Position numbers and translations under genes: made by a program
Shown here: positions 12,482 through 21,521 of the stretch, piece after piece
How the letters are laid out: each line of letters starts with the position of its first letter
Numbering within the stretch: position 1 is the first letter of the stretch
DNA from: Kutzneria buriramensis
Lineage (GTDB): Bacteria; Actinomycetota; Actinomycetes; Mycobacteriales; Pseudonocardiaceae
Assembly: GCF_003387475.1 (NCBI RefSeq)
Contig: NZ_QUNO01000032.1
Span: forward strand, 16,303-80,302
Direction of reading: 5' to 3'
DNA length: 64,000 nucleotides
The notes under the pieces: model-generated
What the model was told of the DNA's origin: nothing
Databases searched by the model: none
Seen by the model: the letters and a program-made list of their open reading frames with translations, nothing else

Positions 12482-14283
12482 ACGCGGACGCGGCCGGCGG
12501 CGACCTCCCCGGCGTACTCGTCGTACCGCGGCACGTAGCCGTTCTCGGTGAGCACGTAGACCGGGCCGTCGCCGGCGTAGCCCTGCTCGCGCAGCGCGAC
12601 CTTGCGGCTCTTGAACGTGGACGTCTGCTCGACCTCGTCGATCACCCGGAGGAACAGGGGAATCGCGTAGCCGGGCAGGCGATCCGCGAGATGCCTGGCC
12701 AGCGCCGGCCCGTCGAGCTCGGCCCGTAGCTTGATCGCGGCCATGCCGGCCTTGCCGTCGGCTCCGGGCACCTCCACGCCGTAGACGACGGCCTGCTCGA
12801 TCGCGGGCCACTCGTCCAGCGCCCCCTCGACCTCGGTGGTGGCGACGTTCTCGCCCTTCCACCGGAAGGTGTCGCCCAGCCGGTCGACGAACGCCACGTG
12901 CGACCAGCCCTGGTCGCGCACCAGGTCGCCGGTGTTGAACCAGCAGTCGCCGCGGCGGAAACCGTTGCGCACCAGCTTGCGCTCGGACGCGTCCTGGTCG
13001 GTGTAGCCGTCGAACGGGGCGCGGTCGGTGACCTTGGTGATCAGCAGCCCGATCTGCCCGGCGCCGACCCGGCGCAGGTGCCCGCCGGCGTCCCGGCTCG
13101 GCTGCCCGGTGTCGGCGTCGAAGGCGACAACCGCGTACGGCAGCGGGCACAGCCCGGCGGTGCGCTCGATGTTCAGGGCGTTGATGAAGGCCAGGTTGCA
13201 CTCGCTGGCGCCGTAGAACTCCGCGACCCGCCCGATGCCGAAGCGCTGCGTGAACTCGTCCCAGATCTCCGGCCGCAGCCCGTTTCCGACGACCACGCGC
13301 ACCCGGTGCGTGCGCTCGTTGGGCCGTACGGGCTGGTTGAGCAGGTATCGGCACAGCTCGCCGATGTAGCAGAACGCGGTGGCACGAGTGCGTTCGATGT
13401 CGTCCCAGAACCGCGACGCCGAGAAGTTCCGTCCCAGAGCCAGAGTCGCGCCCGCGCCGAGCACCGACGACAGCGACACCGTCAAGGCGTTGTTGTGGTA
13501 CAGCGGAAGGCAGCAGTACAGCGTGTCGCCGGAGGTGAGCCGCACGCCGAGGTGGCCGAGGCCGGTCATCGCCTTGAGCCACCGGAAATGGCTCATCGAG
13601 CTCGCCTTCGGCAGGCCGGTCGTGCCGGAGGTGAAGATGTAGAACGCCTTGTCCCGCGCGTGGATCAGCGGCGTCTGCACGGGATCGTGGTCGTCGGCGC
13701 TGATCGCCGCCTCGTCCATGTCGAGGTACCCCGGCAACGCGTCGTCGCCGTCGGGCAGGCAGAGCACCTTGCCGCGGATCTCCTCGGACGGCAGGGATTC
13801 CAGCGCCTCGCGGCACTCGCTGCCGACGACCAGCACGGTGCTGTCGAGCAGCTTCTGGCTGTGGTTCAACACATCGCCGCGCTGGTGGTGGTTGAGCATG
13901 CCCGCGGTGGCCCCGAGCTTGACCACCGCCAGCACGGCCAGCAGCGTCTCCGGGCGGTTCTCGGCCAGGATGCCGACCGTGCGGCCCGGCCGCACGCCGT
14001 GGGCGTTGAGCACGGCGGCGTACCGGTTGACCCAGAGATTGGCCTGGCCGTAGGACAACTCGGTGTCCTCGAAGCGCAGGAACGGCCGCTCCGGGTGGCG
14101 GTGCGCGACCCGCTGGAACACGTGACCGACCGAGTCGCGGCTGGTCGGACCGATGGTGACCAGGCCGATCGCGCCGTGCAGCAGGCTCGGCGCGTCCAGC
14201 GCCAGGCCGGGCAGCGCCCTGACGACTTCGGCCAGGCCGATCCGGTGTGCCGCTGACTGCTCCGTCACGTTCACCCAGGCCAT
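12478..14283 (-). CDS. fadD6: FadD6-like long-chain acyl-CoA synthetase (FATP type)
   Basis: 601 aa AMP-forming ligase. Adenylation motifs are clear: YIFTSGTTGLPKA (ATP loop), GNGLRPEIW, EFYGASECNLAFIN, WFNTGDLV, VDRLGDTFRWKGENVATTEVE and TFKSRKV with the catalytic lysine region. The closest known relative is mycobacterial FadD6 (HHQRGDVLNHS, LPLYHNNALTVSLSSVLGAGATLALG). It is the last gene of the mce operon and fits activation of lipids imported by the Mce transporter. ATG 14283 matches family length; a TTG at 14310 with GAGGTAA upstream is an alternative. A TetR-like palindrome sits just before the ATG. Confidence 0.87.
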   Translation of the reverse strand: MAWVNVTEQSAAHRIGLAEVVRALPGLALDAPSLLHGAIGLVTIGPTSRDSVGHVFQRVAHRHPERPFLRFEDTELSYGQANLWVNRYAAVLNAHGVRPGRTVGILAENRPETLLAVLAVVKLGATAGMLNHHQRGDVLNHSQKLLDSTVLVVGSECREALESLPSEEIRGKVLCLPDGDDALPGYLDMDEAAISADDHDPVQTPLIHARDKAFYIFTSGTTGLPKASSMSHFRWLKAMTGLGHLGVRLTSGDTLYCCLPLYHNNALTVSLSSVLGAGATLALGRNFSASRFWDDIERTRATAFCYIGELCRYLLNQPVRPNERTHRVRVVVGNGLRPEIWDEFTQRFGIGRVAEFYGASECNLAFINALNIERTAGLCPLPYAVVAFDADTGQPSRDAGGHLRRVGAGQIGLLITKVTDRAPFDGYTDQDASERKLVRNGFRRGDCWFNTGDLVRDQGWSHVAFVDRLGDTFRWKGENVATTEVEGALDEWPAIEQAVVYGVEVPGADGKAGMAAIKLRAELDGPALARHLADRLPGYAIPLFLRVIDEVEQTSTFKSRKVALREQGYAGDGPVYVLTENGYVPRYDEYAGEVAAGRVRV

Positions 14284-14284
14284 G

Positions 14285-14298
14285 CTACCGACCGGTAG
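14285..14298. promoter_or_regulatory. TetR-type palindrome CTACCG-AC-CGGTAG before fadD6
   Basis: A 14-bp dyad immediately upstream of the fadD6 ATG and 20 bp inside the distance to the preceding gene's stop. This form (ACCGACCGGT core) is common for TetR repressors. If functional it would give fadD6 its own control inside the mce operon. Confidence 0.4.
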
Positions 14299-14317
14299 GT
14301 ATCCGGACAACGGTCCG

Positions 14318-14806
14318 TTACCTCGTCCGCAGGTCCGTGATCACCCAGTGGTCGCCCTGACGCTGCGCCGTCACGGTGAGTTCGGCGGCGGCGAGGGTGC
14401 TCTGGTTGTTGTCGCCGCGGGTGGCCGACTGGTCGAGGAACACCAGCAACTGGGCGTGCTCCCCCTGCAGCATCGTGACGCCGCTGTCGACGACCTTGGT
14501 GGTGAGCAACAGCTTCTGGGACGGGGCCTGCTGTTTCACCTGCGCGAAAAGGTCGTTGTACTGGCCGAGCGCGTTGCCGGCGAGGGTCTGCTTGGCGGCC
14601 TGCTCGGTCACCGCCGTGTTGTCGTACCGATAGGAGAACACCCTGCCCAGCGCGGCATCCACGTCCTCGACGACCTTGCTCGTGGCGGCCGGGTCGACCA
14701 GCGCCTGATTGTTCGTCGCGGGGTCGTCGTACAGGCCCACGGCTTCCAGCCGGAACCAGATTCCCAGTGCGGTCAGGATGATCGCGGCGGCGACGAGGTA
14801 CCTCAC
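14318..14806 (-). CDS. Mce-associated membrane protein 2
   Basis: 162 aa with a single N-terminal helix (VRYLVAAAIILTALGIWFRL) and an extracytoplasmic domain of the Mce-associated (NTF2-like) type ending in ELTVTAQRQGDHWVITDLRTR. GTG 14806 overlaps the upstream stop (GTGA). These proteins accompany mceF in actinobacterial mce operons and are thought to stabilise the Mce complex. It is the penultimate gene before fadD6. Confidence 0.8.
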   Translation of the reverse strand: MRYLVAAAIILTALGIWFRLEAVGLYDDPATNNQALVDPAATSKVVEDVDAALGRVFSYRYDNTAVTEQAAKQTLAGNALGQYNDLFAQVKQQAPSQKLLLTTKVVDSGVTMLQGEHAQLLVFLDQSATRGDNNQSTLAAAELTVTAQRQGDHWVITDLRTR

Positions 14807-15282
14807 GACTGCACCTGGACGGGTGCGAGGGCGCTGACCTGCCAGTCGTTGCCGGTGCGGGTCAGGTCGGCCTGGAACCGCGTGCGCTTGGACGTCGCCT
14901 GACCTTGGGACGGCGTGACGTTGAGCTGCACCGCGGCGATCAGCTTGGCGGTGCCGGCCCGCTGGTCCAGCGCCGTCACGGCGGTGTCCATGACCTGCGC
15001 GGTGGTGACGGTTTTGGCCTGTTCCAACTGTTTCCGGCTGTCCGTGCCGGTCTGCGCAAGCTGGTCGTGCAGCGTGCCGGTGGACACCTTGAGCCACGCC
15101 TGGAGACCGTCGTCGACCTTGCGGTAGTCGAGGGTGTTCAGCGTGGCGATGTCGTGCTGCGCGGCCTGCGTGACGGCCTGCCGGTCCAGCGCGAACTGCC
15201 GCGCGTCGTCGTGGGCGGCGCTCCACCAGGACCACCCGCCCCACGCGGCGAACACCGCCGCCAGGATCACCACGATCTTCAT
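14803..15282 (-). CDS. Mce-associated membrane protein 1
   Basis: 159 aa: one N-terminal helix (MKIVVILAAVFAAWGGWSWW) then a periplasm-facing domain with the family pattern of a helix-rich start (ALDRQAVTQAAQHDIATLNTLDYRKVD) and beta strands ending NDWQVSALAPVQVQS. It is a distant paralogue of the next gene. It lies 8 bp after the mceF stop and overlaps the following gene by 4 nt, so it is part of the mce transcript. Confidence 0.82.
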   Translation of the reverse strand: MKIVVILAAVFAAWGGWSWWSAAHDDARQFALDRQAVTQAAQHDIATLNTLDYRKVDDGLQAWLKVSTGTLHDQLAQTGTDSRKQLEQAKTVTTAQVMDTAVTALDQRAGTAKLIAAVQLNVTPSQGQATSKRTRFQADLTRTGNDWQVSALAPVQVQS

Positions 15283-15290
15283 GTCGGCTC

Positions 15291-16382
15291 CTATCCGTTC
15301 GGGGCGTTCTGGGCGCCGCGGACGCCGGTGCCCGAGGCGGCCGGCAGGGCACAGCGGGCCTGCGTGTTCAGCGGCGCGCCGGCCCCGGTGTCGAGCCCGC
15401 TGCGCCGGTTCGTGCCGTCGTAGCCGGCGGTGCAGCCCAGCGGGTCGAAAAACGTCAGCGACAGGCCGAAGTTGGCGATGCCGTTGCCCACCGTGTTCGA
15501 GCCGGCGGCGATCGCCGGCGGGGCGGAGACCAGCAGCTCCTGGATGGCGTCGGTGCGGCCCAGCGCCAGCGTCGAGGTCGTCAGCAGGTTGGCGATGAGC
15601 ACGCCGAGGCTGGGGTCGGTGTCCCTGATCAGGGCGCTGACCTGTGAGGACAGCTGCGGCACGGTGCCGATCAGGCGCCGCAGGTCGCCGTCGGACCGGT
15701 CCAGCTGCTCGGCGATGAGCCTGGCGTTGGCGCCGAACTGGGTTAGCGCGGCCGACTCGTCGTTCTGGGTCTTCAGCACGGTCGCCGAGTCGGTGACGAG
15801 CTGGGTCAGCTGCGGCAGGTGCTGGGTCGTGGCATCGACGAAGGAATGCGTGCTGTCCAACAGGGTTTGCAGATCCGGCGTGGCGCCGCGGGTGGCCGTG
15901 TCGAGCTCGTCGACGAGCGTGTGCAGGGAATCCGCCGGCACGCTGGCGACCAGGCTGTCGATGTTGGTCAGCAGGGTCTGCACCGGCAGCGGCGTCTTGG
16001 TGGCGCTCTGTGGGATGACCGATCCCTGGTGCAGGGTGGGGCCGTCGGGCTTGCGGGGCTTGAGATCGACGTACTGCTCGCCCACCGCGGAGCGGTCCGC
16101 CACCACCGCGTCGACGTCGGCCGGGATGCCGTACTGGATCAGGTCCAGCTCGACGTCGACGCCGTCGTCGGTGAGGTCGAGGGGCCCGACGCGGCCTACG
16201 GGTACGCCGCGGTAGGTCACCTCGGCGTTGGTGAAGATGCCGCCGGCGTCGACGAGCCTCATGGTGACGGTGTATCCGCCGGTGCCGAACAGCCCGACGT
16301 AGCGGCCGGCGACGTAGGCGACCGCGGTGAGGCCGACCAGCAGGAACGCGGCGACCTTGATCCGTATCCGGGACGTCAGCAT
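15291..16382 (-). CDS. mceF: MceF-type MlaD-domain protein
   Basis: 363 aa. N-terminal helix (IKVAAFLLVGLTAVAYVAG), MCE/MlaD domain (VTYRGVPVGRVGPLDL, ADRSAVGEQYVDLKP), then a long helical MCE C-terminal region. One of six subunits expected to form the lipid-conducting tunnel across the cell envelope. Its ATG shares TGATG with the mceE stop. It keeps an Asn/Gly-rich C-terminal tail (ASGTGVRGAQNAPNG) rather than the long proline tails seen in some mycobacterial MceF proteins. Confidence 0.9.
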   Translation of the reverse strand: MLTSRIRIKVAAFLLVGLTAVAYVAGRYVGLFGTGGYTVTMRLVDAGGIFTNAEVTYRGVPVGRVGPLDLTDDGVDVELDLIQYGIPADVDAVVADRSAVGEQYVDLKPRKPDGPTLHQGSVIPQSATKTPLPVQTLLTNIDSLVASVPADSLHTLVDELDTATRGATPDLQTLLDSTHSFVDATTQHLPQLTQLVTDSATVLKTQNDESAALTQFGANARLIAEQLDRSDGDLRRLIGTVPQLSSQVSALIRDTDPSLGVLIANLLTTSTLALGRTDAIQELLVSAPPAIAAGSNTVGNGIANFGLSLTFFDPLGCTAGYDGTNRRSGLDTGAGAPLNTQARCALPAASGTGVRGAQNAPNG

Positions 16383-17305
16383 CAGTGGTCCTGGAGGTAG
16401 ACGTTGAGGTAGTCGCCCTTGATGTCGTCGAGGACGGCGTCGGTGAAGGGGAAGGTCACCAGCACCTGCAACGCCTTCGGCAGGCTCTGACCGGCGGCGG
16501 CGAGCTGTTGCAGCGTCGGTTGCAGGGCCTTGAGGTCGGCGACGAGGTCGTCGCGGCTCTGGTTGACGGTGGTGACGGCGACCTTGGCCAGCTGGTCGAG
16601 GGCGTCGACCATCCGGGTCAGTTTGCCCCGCTGCTCGGCCAGGACCGCGATGCCGGGGGTGAGGCCGTCGATGGCGCCGGTGATCTGGGTCTTGCGGTCG
16701 TCGAGCGTCTTGGCCAGCTTCGCCATGCCGTCCAACGCCTTGGTGATGTCGTCGCGGTGCGCGTCCAGGTGGTTGACAAGCGCGTCCACTTTGGACAGCA
16801 GGTCGCGGACGTTGCCCTCGTTGCCGTTCAGGGCGAGGTTCACCTGCTGGGTGATCGTCTGGAGCTGGGCGACGCCGCCGCCGTTGAGCACCATCGACAG
16901 GGCGCCCAGCACCTCCTCCACCTGAGGGTTCCGGTTGGTGCGGCTGAGCGGGATGGTGGCGCCGTTCCGGAGCGGCGGCTTGGTGGTGTCGTTCGCCGTG
17001 AGTTCGACGAACTTCTCGCCGAGCAGGCTGGATTGGCGCAGGTAGGCGTGGGCGTCGGCGGGCAGGCGGACGTCGCCGTTGACGGTCATCGTGACCAGCG
17101 CGCTCCAGCCGTCGGGGGCGAGCCGGACGGTGTCGACCCGGCCCACCGGCACGTCGTCGACCTTCACGGCGGCTTGCGGCACCAGATCGAGCACGTCCCC
17201 GAACTGGGCGGTGACCTGGTAGGACCGGTTGCCGACGTCCGCGCCGCCGGGCAGGGCGCAGGCGGTGGCGAGCAGAATCGTCGCCAGCACGAGGTAGTTG
17301 CGCAT
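16382..17305 (-). CDS. mceE: MceE-type lipoprotein (LprK-like)
   Basis: 307 aa. Signal peptide with lipobox-like LLATAC, Cys16 as probable lipidation site, followed by the MlaD domain (VKVDDVPVGRVDTVRL, SSLLGEKFVELT) and helical repeats. In mce operons the fifth subunit is the lipoprotein, and position and sequence agree. Start ATG 17305 is coupled to the mceD stop by TGATG. Confidence 0.9.
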   Translation of the reverse strand: MRNYLVLATILLATACALPGGADVGNRSYQVTAQFGDVLDLVPQAAVKVDDVPVGRVDTVRLAPDGWSALVTMTVNGDVRLPADAHAYLRQSSLLGEKFVELTANDTTKPPLRNGATIPLSRTNRNPQVEEVLGALSMVLNGGGVAQLQTITQQVNLALNGNEGNVRDLLSKVDALVNHLDAHRDDITKALDGMAKLAKTLDDRKTQITGAIDGLTPGIAVLAEQRGKLTRMVDALDQLAKVAVTTVNQSRDDLVADLKALQPTLQQLAAAGQSLPKALQVLVTFPFTDAVLDDIKGDYLNVYLQDH

Positions 17306-18276
17306 CAGCCCACCGCCGGTAGGGGGAGGGCGGGTTGCGTGCCGGGCGAGAACTCGCGGATGTCGGCCCGGCCGGCGAGGGTCTTCGTCGCCGGGTCGTA
17401 GGCGTTGAGCACGTTGCGAAGCGCGAGTGGGGCTACCTTCAACGCTTCGTCCAGTGAAGCCCTTTCCTTGACCAGCACCTGACTCACCGCGGCTAGCTTG
17501 TCCACATTGGACTTCAGGCGGCCGCGGTTGTCCTGGATGAACTGCTTCACCGCCGCCAAGGCGGTGGCGAGCTGGTTCAACGCGGCGCCCAGGTCGTCCC
17601 GGTTCGCGGCGAGGAAGGAGGACACCTGCGAGAGCCGGTCGGTGACGTCCCGGACCTGGTCGTCGCTGGCCGCCAGGGTCGCGGTGAACTTCTGGAGGCC
17701 GTCCACCGTGCCGGTGAAGTCGTCCCTCGACCCGGACAGCGTGCCGGCCGCCGCGCCGAGCTGCTTGATCGTGTCGTTGAGCTTGGCCCCGTTGCCGTTC
17801 AGGACATCGGCACCGGTTCTGACCAGGTCGGACAGCGCCCCGTCGGCGTTCGCGCCGCTCGGTCCGAGCGCGGTGGCCAGCTGGTTCAGGCTCCCGTACA
17901 GCTGGTCCAACTCGACCGGCGTGGCTGTGCTGTCCTCGTGGATCATCGCGTCCGGCGGCAGTTGCGGGCCTGTCGTGTAGGCCGGCGCGAGCTGCACGAA
18001 CCGGTCCGAGACCAGGCTCGGCGCCATGATGACCGCCTTGACGTCGCTGGGGATCCTGACGCCCGGGTCGACCGTGAGCTGGACGCGGACCTGCGTGCCG
18101 GCCGGCCGGACCTCGTCGACCGTGCCGACCTTGACGCCGAGGACCCGCACGTCGGAGCCCGCGTACACGCCGACCGTCTCGGCGAAGTAGGCCGTCAGGT
18201 GCAGCGGTGGAGTGTCGTCGAGGGGCCAGAACACCGTGCTGGCCACCACGAGGATCACGCTCACCAGTCGGTTCAT
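17305..18276 (-). CDS. mceD: MceD-type MlaD-domain protein
   Basis: 323 aa with N-terminal hydrophobic anchor (RLVSVILVVASTVFWPL), MlaD domain (VRVLGVKVGTVDEVRPAG, APSLVSDRFVQLAPAY) and a long coiled/helical C-terminus with repeated LNQLATAL segments. It lacks the proline-rich extension seen in some mycobacterial MceD proteins. ATG 18276 overlaps the mceC stop as TGATG. Confidence 0.9.
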   Translation of the reverse strand: MNRLVSVILVVASTVFWPLDDTPPLHLTAYFAETVGVYAGSDVRVLGVKVGTVDEVRPAGTQVRVQLTVDPGVRIPSDVKAVIMAPSLVSDRFVQLAPAYTTGPQLPPDAMIHEDSTATPVELDQLYGSLNQLATALGPSGANADGALSDLVRTGADVLNGNGAKLNDTIKQLGAAAGTLSGSRDDFTGTVDGLQKFTATLAASDDQVRDVTDRLSQVSSFLAANRDDLGAALNQLATALAAVKQFIQDNRGRLKSNVDKLAAVSQVLVKERASLDEALKVAPLALRNVLNAYDPATKTLAGRADIREFSPGTQPALPLPAVG

Positions 18277-19262
18277 CAGTTGCCCTTCGACCCGGGCGGT
18301 GTGCAGTCCCGGCCCGGCGTCGCCGGCACCAGGCCACACAGATAGGTGTCGATCCAGCGGCCGTTGCCCAGCGCGTTGTCCAGCAGGCGGTAGTACGGCC
18401 CGATCAGGGCCAGCCCCTTGTCCAGATTCACCTGGTTGCGTTGCAGCACGGCCGTCATCTGATCCAGCTGGGTCAGCGTCGGTCCGAGCTGGGCGTTGTT
18501 GTCCTGCACCAGCCCCGCGAGCTGGGTCGCCAGCGCCTTGCTGCCCGTCAGCAGCGCCTCGACCGCCTGCCTGCGCTGCTGGACCTCCCGCAACAGCAGC
18601 GCGCCGTCGCCGATCAGCCTCTGGAACTGGTCGTCGCGGTCCGCCAGCGTCTGGCTGATCTTCTTGGTGCCGGCCAGCAGCTGCCGCAGCTGCTCGTCCC
18701 GTGCGGAGATCGACTTCGACAGGCTGGACAGTCCATCCACCGTAGACCGGATCTCCTGCGGCGCGTTGCGGAAGGTGTCGGACAGCACCTGGAAGCTCTG
18801 CGCCAGCTGGGTCGAGTCGATCTGGCTCACCGTGCCGGCGAGGTCGTCGAACGCCGCCACCACGTCGTACGGCGATGCCGTGCGCTGCTTGGGGATCGGC
18901 TGCGCCGGGTCCTGCGGGCCGCTGCCCTGCGGGTTCAGCTCCAGGTACTTCTGCCCCAGCAGCGTCTTGATCTCGATCGACGCCGTCGTCCGGTCGCCGA
19001 TCCAGGCGTCCCTGGCGCGGAAGGCCACCCGCACCTGGTCGCCGGCCAGCGTCACCGCCGTCACCTCGCCGACCTTCACCCCCGCCACCGCCACCTCGTC
19101 CGACGGCTTCAGGCCCGCCGCCTCCGTGAAGTAGGCGGAGTAGCCGATGGTCCCGAACGGCAGGTCGTCGGCGAAGAAGACGCCCGCCGTGACCAGCGCC
19201 GTCACCGTCACACCGACCGCAGCGACGGCAACAGGACTGCGTTCCAGGAAGCTCCGTTTCAC
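18276..19262 (-). CDS. mceC: MceC-type MlaD-domain protein
   Basis: 328 aa. Anchor helix (VAVAAVGVTVTALVTAGVFF), MlaD domain (VAVAGVKVGEVTAVTLAGD, IEIKTLLGQKYLELNP), helical region, and a C-terminal RWIDTYLCGLVPATPGRDC segment typical of MceB/C proteins. GTG 19262 is set by GGAGGTGCAA just upstream and by a GTGA overlap with the mceB stop. Confidence 0.9.
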   Translation of the reverse strand: MKRSFLERSPVAVAAVGVTVTALVTAGVFFADDLPFGTIGYSAYFTEAAGLKPSDEVAVAGVKVGEVTAVTLAGDQVRVAFRARDAWIGDRTTASIEIKTLLGQKYLELNPQGSGPQDPAQPIPKQRTASPYDVVAAFDDLAGTVSQIDSTQLAQSFQVLSDTFRNAPQEIRSTVDGLSSLSKSISARDEQLRQLLAGTKKISQTLADRDDQFQRLIGDGALLLREVQQRRQAVEALLTGSKALATQLAGLVQDNNAQLGPTLTQLDQMTAVLQRNQVNLDKGLALIGPYYRLLDNALGNGRWIDTYLCGLVPATPGRDCTPPGSKGN

Positions 19263-20266
19263 TTGCACCTCCCCGCCGTCACCGGGATTCCCGGGGTCGC
19301 CCCGCCCGGTGGCGCCGGCGCGTCCGTGGTCGCGCCGCACAGGTAGAAGTTGAGCCACGAGCCGTAGGACGCGGTCCGGCCGATGGCGTCCAGCTTCGCC
19401 GGCAGGTTCGTCAGGAACTGGTCGACGAGCCCCTCGTTCGCGGCGAGGTTGGCCGCCACCCCGCCGAGCTGCGCGATGTCGTCCTTCAGCGGCTGGCGGC
19501 CCTGCTGGAGCAGGTTCGTGGTGGCATCGGCCAGGCCGGCGAGGCCGCTGACGGCGTCGCCGATCGCGCCGCGGTCGGCCGACAGACCGCTGACCAGCTG
19601 CTGGGTCGTCGTCACAAGCGTGGACAGCTGGTCGTCGTGCGTGTTGACCTGCGCCAGCACCGAATTCAGGTGGTCGATCACCTCGCCGATCACCTGATCC
19701 CGTTGCGCCAGTGTGGAGGTCAGGGAGGCCGTGTGCGCGAGCAGGTCGTCGACGGTGCCGCCCTCGCCCTGGAGGACCTGCACGATCTCGCCGGCCATCT
19801 GGTTGACGTCCCCCGGCGACAAGGCGCGCAGCACCGGCTTGAACCCGTTGAGCAGCGCGGTCAGGTCCAGCGCCGGCGACGTCCGGGCCAGCGGGATCCG
19901 GCCGCCCGGCGGCAACATCTGGTTCGGGTCGCCGGCCCCCTCGCCGAGGGCGATGTACCGCTGCCCCACCAGGTTCCGATACTTGATCGCCGCCGTCACG
20001 GACGCCGGCAGCGGATGGTCGCGCTCCACCGAGAACTCCACCTCCGCGACCCGCTGCTCGGCCACGGAGATCCGGTCCACCTGCCCCACCTTCACCCCGG
20101 CGATCCGCACGTCGTCCCCCACCGACAGCGCGATGGCGTTGCTGAACCGCGCCGAGTACTCCGCGGTGTCCCCGCTCCCCGGATTGGCGATCGCCACCCC
20201 CAACGCCCCCGTGGCCACCCCCGTCACCACCACGAACACCACACTCTTGACCAGCGTCGCCCTCAC
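19259..20266 (-). CDS. mceB: MceB-type MlaD-domain protein
   Basis: 335 aa. Anchor helix (VKSVVFVVVTGVATGALGVA), MlaD domain (VRIAGVKVGQVDRISVAE, IKYRNLVGQRYIALGEG), helical region and C-terminal GSWLNFYLCGATTDAP. The start is GTG 20266, or GTG 20272 two codons earlier. Both abut the 49-bp repeat pair, which supplies the GGGGGTGG that serves as ribosome binding site. Unlike other mce junctions there is no overlap with the upstream gene. Confidence 0.88.
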   Translation of the reverse strand: MRATLVKSVVFVVVTGVATGALGVAIANPGSGDTAEYSARFSNAIALSVGDDVRIAGVKVGQVDRISVAEQRVAEVEFSVERDHPLPASVTAAIKYRNLVGQRYIALGEGAGDPNQMLPPGGRIPLARTSPALDLTALLNGFKPVLRALSPGDVNQMAGEIVQVLQGEGGTVDDLLAHTASLTSTLAQRDQVIGEVIDHLNSVLAQVNTHDDQLSTLVTTTQQLVSGLSADRGAIGDAVSGLAGLADATTNLLQQGRQPLKDDIAQLGGVAANLAANEGLVDQFLTNLPAKLDAIGRTASYGSWLNFYLCGATTDAPAPPGGATPGIPVTAGRCK

Positions 20267-20271
20267 AGCCA

Positions 20272-20374
20272 CCCCCGCGAGTCGCGCTCTGGGACACACC
20301 GAATGTAGGTTTCAGGCAGACCGAACCCTCGCGAGTCCCGCTTAGCGTCACGCCGAAAACCGCACTCCGGCACA
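20272..20374 (+). repeat. Two direct 49-bp repeat units in the mceA-mceB gap
   Basis: Unit A (20272-20320) begins CCCCCGCGAGTCGCGCT and ends GGTTTCAGGCAGA. Unit A' (20326-20374) is a diverged ungapped copy of the same length. They fill nearly all of the 109-bp gap between mceA and mceB, while all neighbouring junctions overlap. The core CGCGA-G-TCGCG is a dyad. Related units are at 27568-27616 and 60191-60368. Confidence 0.85.
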
Positions 20375-20375
20375 C

Positions 20376-21521
20376 TCATCCGACCGTCACCTCCGCCCCT
20401 CGGTACAGCGGCCCCACCAGCACACTTCCCCAGCTGGGCATGTCCCTCCCCGTCAGCGCGCCGATGAAGGTGTTCTCCTGCGCCGAATTCGGCGCGGCCG
20501 TCACGGGATAACACGTCGGGCCGCCGTGGTCGTCGTAGACGGGAGCGTCCTGGCCGGGGAGGTACTTTCCCTTCGCCGGCTGGACATTCACCGTCACGTG
20601 CATGCCGGGCTGACCGGTCCCCCTGCCCAGCACCTTGTCCATCTCCGGCTCGAACGCGGTGAGCGCACGCAGCATGCACGGATACTCGGGCGAGTACCGC
20701 GCCAGCAGGTTGAGCGTGGGCACGCTGGCCTGCGACAGGCGAATGATGTTGGCCCCGTTGCGTTCGAGGAAGGTCGCCAGGTCCTGCGAACCGGTGGTGA
20801 GGTTCTGGAACAGGCCGGCGAGGTTGGCCCGCTGGTCGGCGATGGTGCGGCTGGTGGTCGTCAGATCCGACAGCGCCTGCACGACGTCCGGCGCGATCTT
20901 GCTGTAGTTGTCGGTGACCTGGGCGAGCTCCCGCAGACCGGCGGTGAACTCGTCCAGGTGCGGGGTGAACCGGTCCACGTCGCTGCCGAGCCAGGTCAGG
21001 GTCTGACCTAGCGCCGCGCCGCGGCCGGCCAGGCCACCGGCCAGGGTGCTGAGGATGGACGACAGCTTCTGCGGCTGCACCGCCTGCAAGGTGGGCATGA
21101 GATCGCCGACGACCTGCTCGACCTCGACGGCTGACGCCGAACGGTCCTGCTGGATCACGTCGCCGGCGGCCAAGCGGCTCGAGGATTTTCCCGGTGACGC
21201 AACGAGATCCACGTAGCGTTCGCCGAACAGCGTCTTCGGCAGCAGGCGGGCGGTCACGGCGGCCGGGACCCGGGCGATCATGTCCGGGCGCATCGCCAAC
21301 GAAACCTCGGCGCCGGATCCGTCCGTGCGGACGTCACGAACCGCGCCGACCACCACGCCGCGCAGTTTCACCTCGGCGTCGAGATGCAGCTGGTTGCCGA
21401 CGTGATCGGTTCGCAGCGTCACCATCGCGGTCGGCGTGAAGTCCTTGCGGTACACGGCAACCGCCAGCACGACGACCAGCGCCATGATCAGCAGGTAGAC
21501 CGCGCCGAGGAGCCGCTTCAT
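20376..21521 (-). CDS. mceA: MceA-type MlaD-domain protein
   Basis: 381 aa. Anchor helix (LGAVYLLIMALVVVLAVAVY), MlaD domain (VKLRGVVVGAVRDVRTDG, LPKTLFGERYVDLVAS), helical region with YSKIAPDVVQALSDL, and the MceA C-terminus including SPEYPCMLRALTAFEPEMDK. ATG 21521 overlaps the yrbEB stop (ATGA). Its stop lies 1 bp from repeat unit A'. Confidence 0.9.
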   Translation of the reverse strand: MKRLLGAVYLLIMALVVVLAVAVYRKDFTPTAMVTLRTDHVGNQLHLDAEVKLRGVVVGAVRDVRTDGSGAEVSLAMRPDMIARVPAAVTARLLPKTLFGERYVDLVASPGKSSSRLAAGDVIQQDRSASAVEVEQVVGDLMPTLQAVQPQKLSSILSTLAGGLAGRGAALGQTLTWLGSDVDRFTPHLDEFTAGLRELAQVTDNYSKIAPDVVQALSDLTTTSRTIADQRANLAGLFQNLTTGSQDLATFLERNGANIIRLSQASVPTLNLLARYSPEYPCMLRALTAFEPEMDKVLGRGTGQPGMHVTVNVQPAKGKYLPGQDAPVYDDHGGPTCYPVTAAPNSAQENTFIGALTGRDMPSWGSVLVGPLYRGAEVTVG

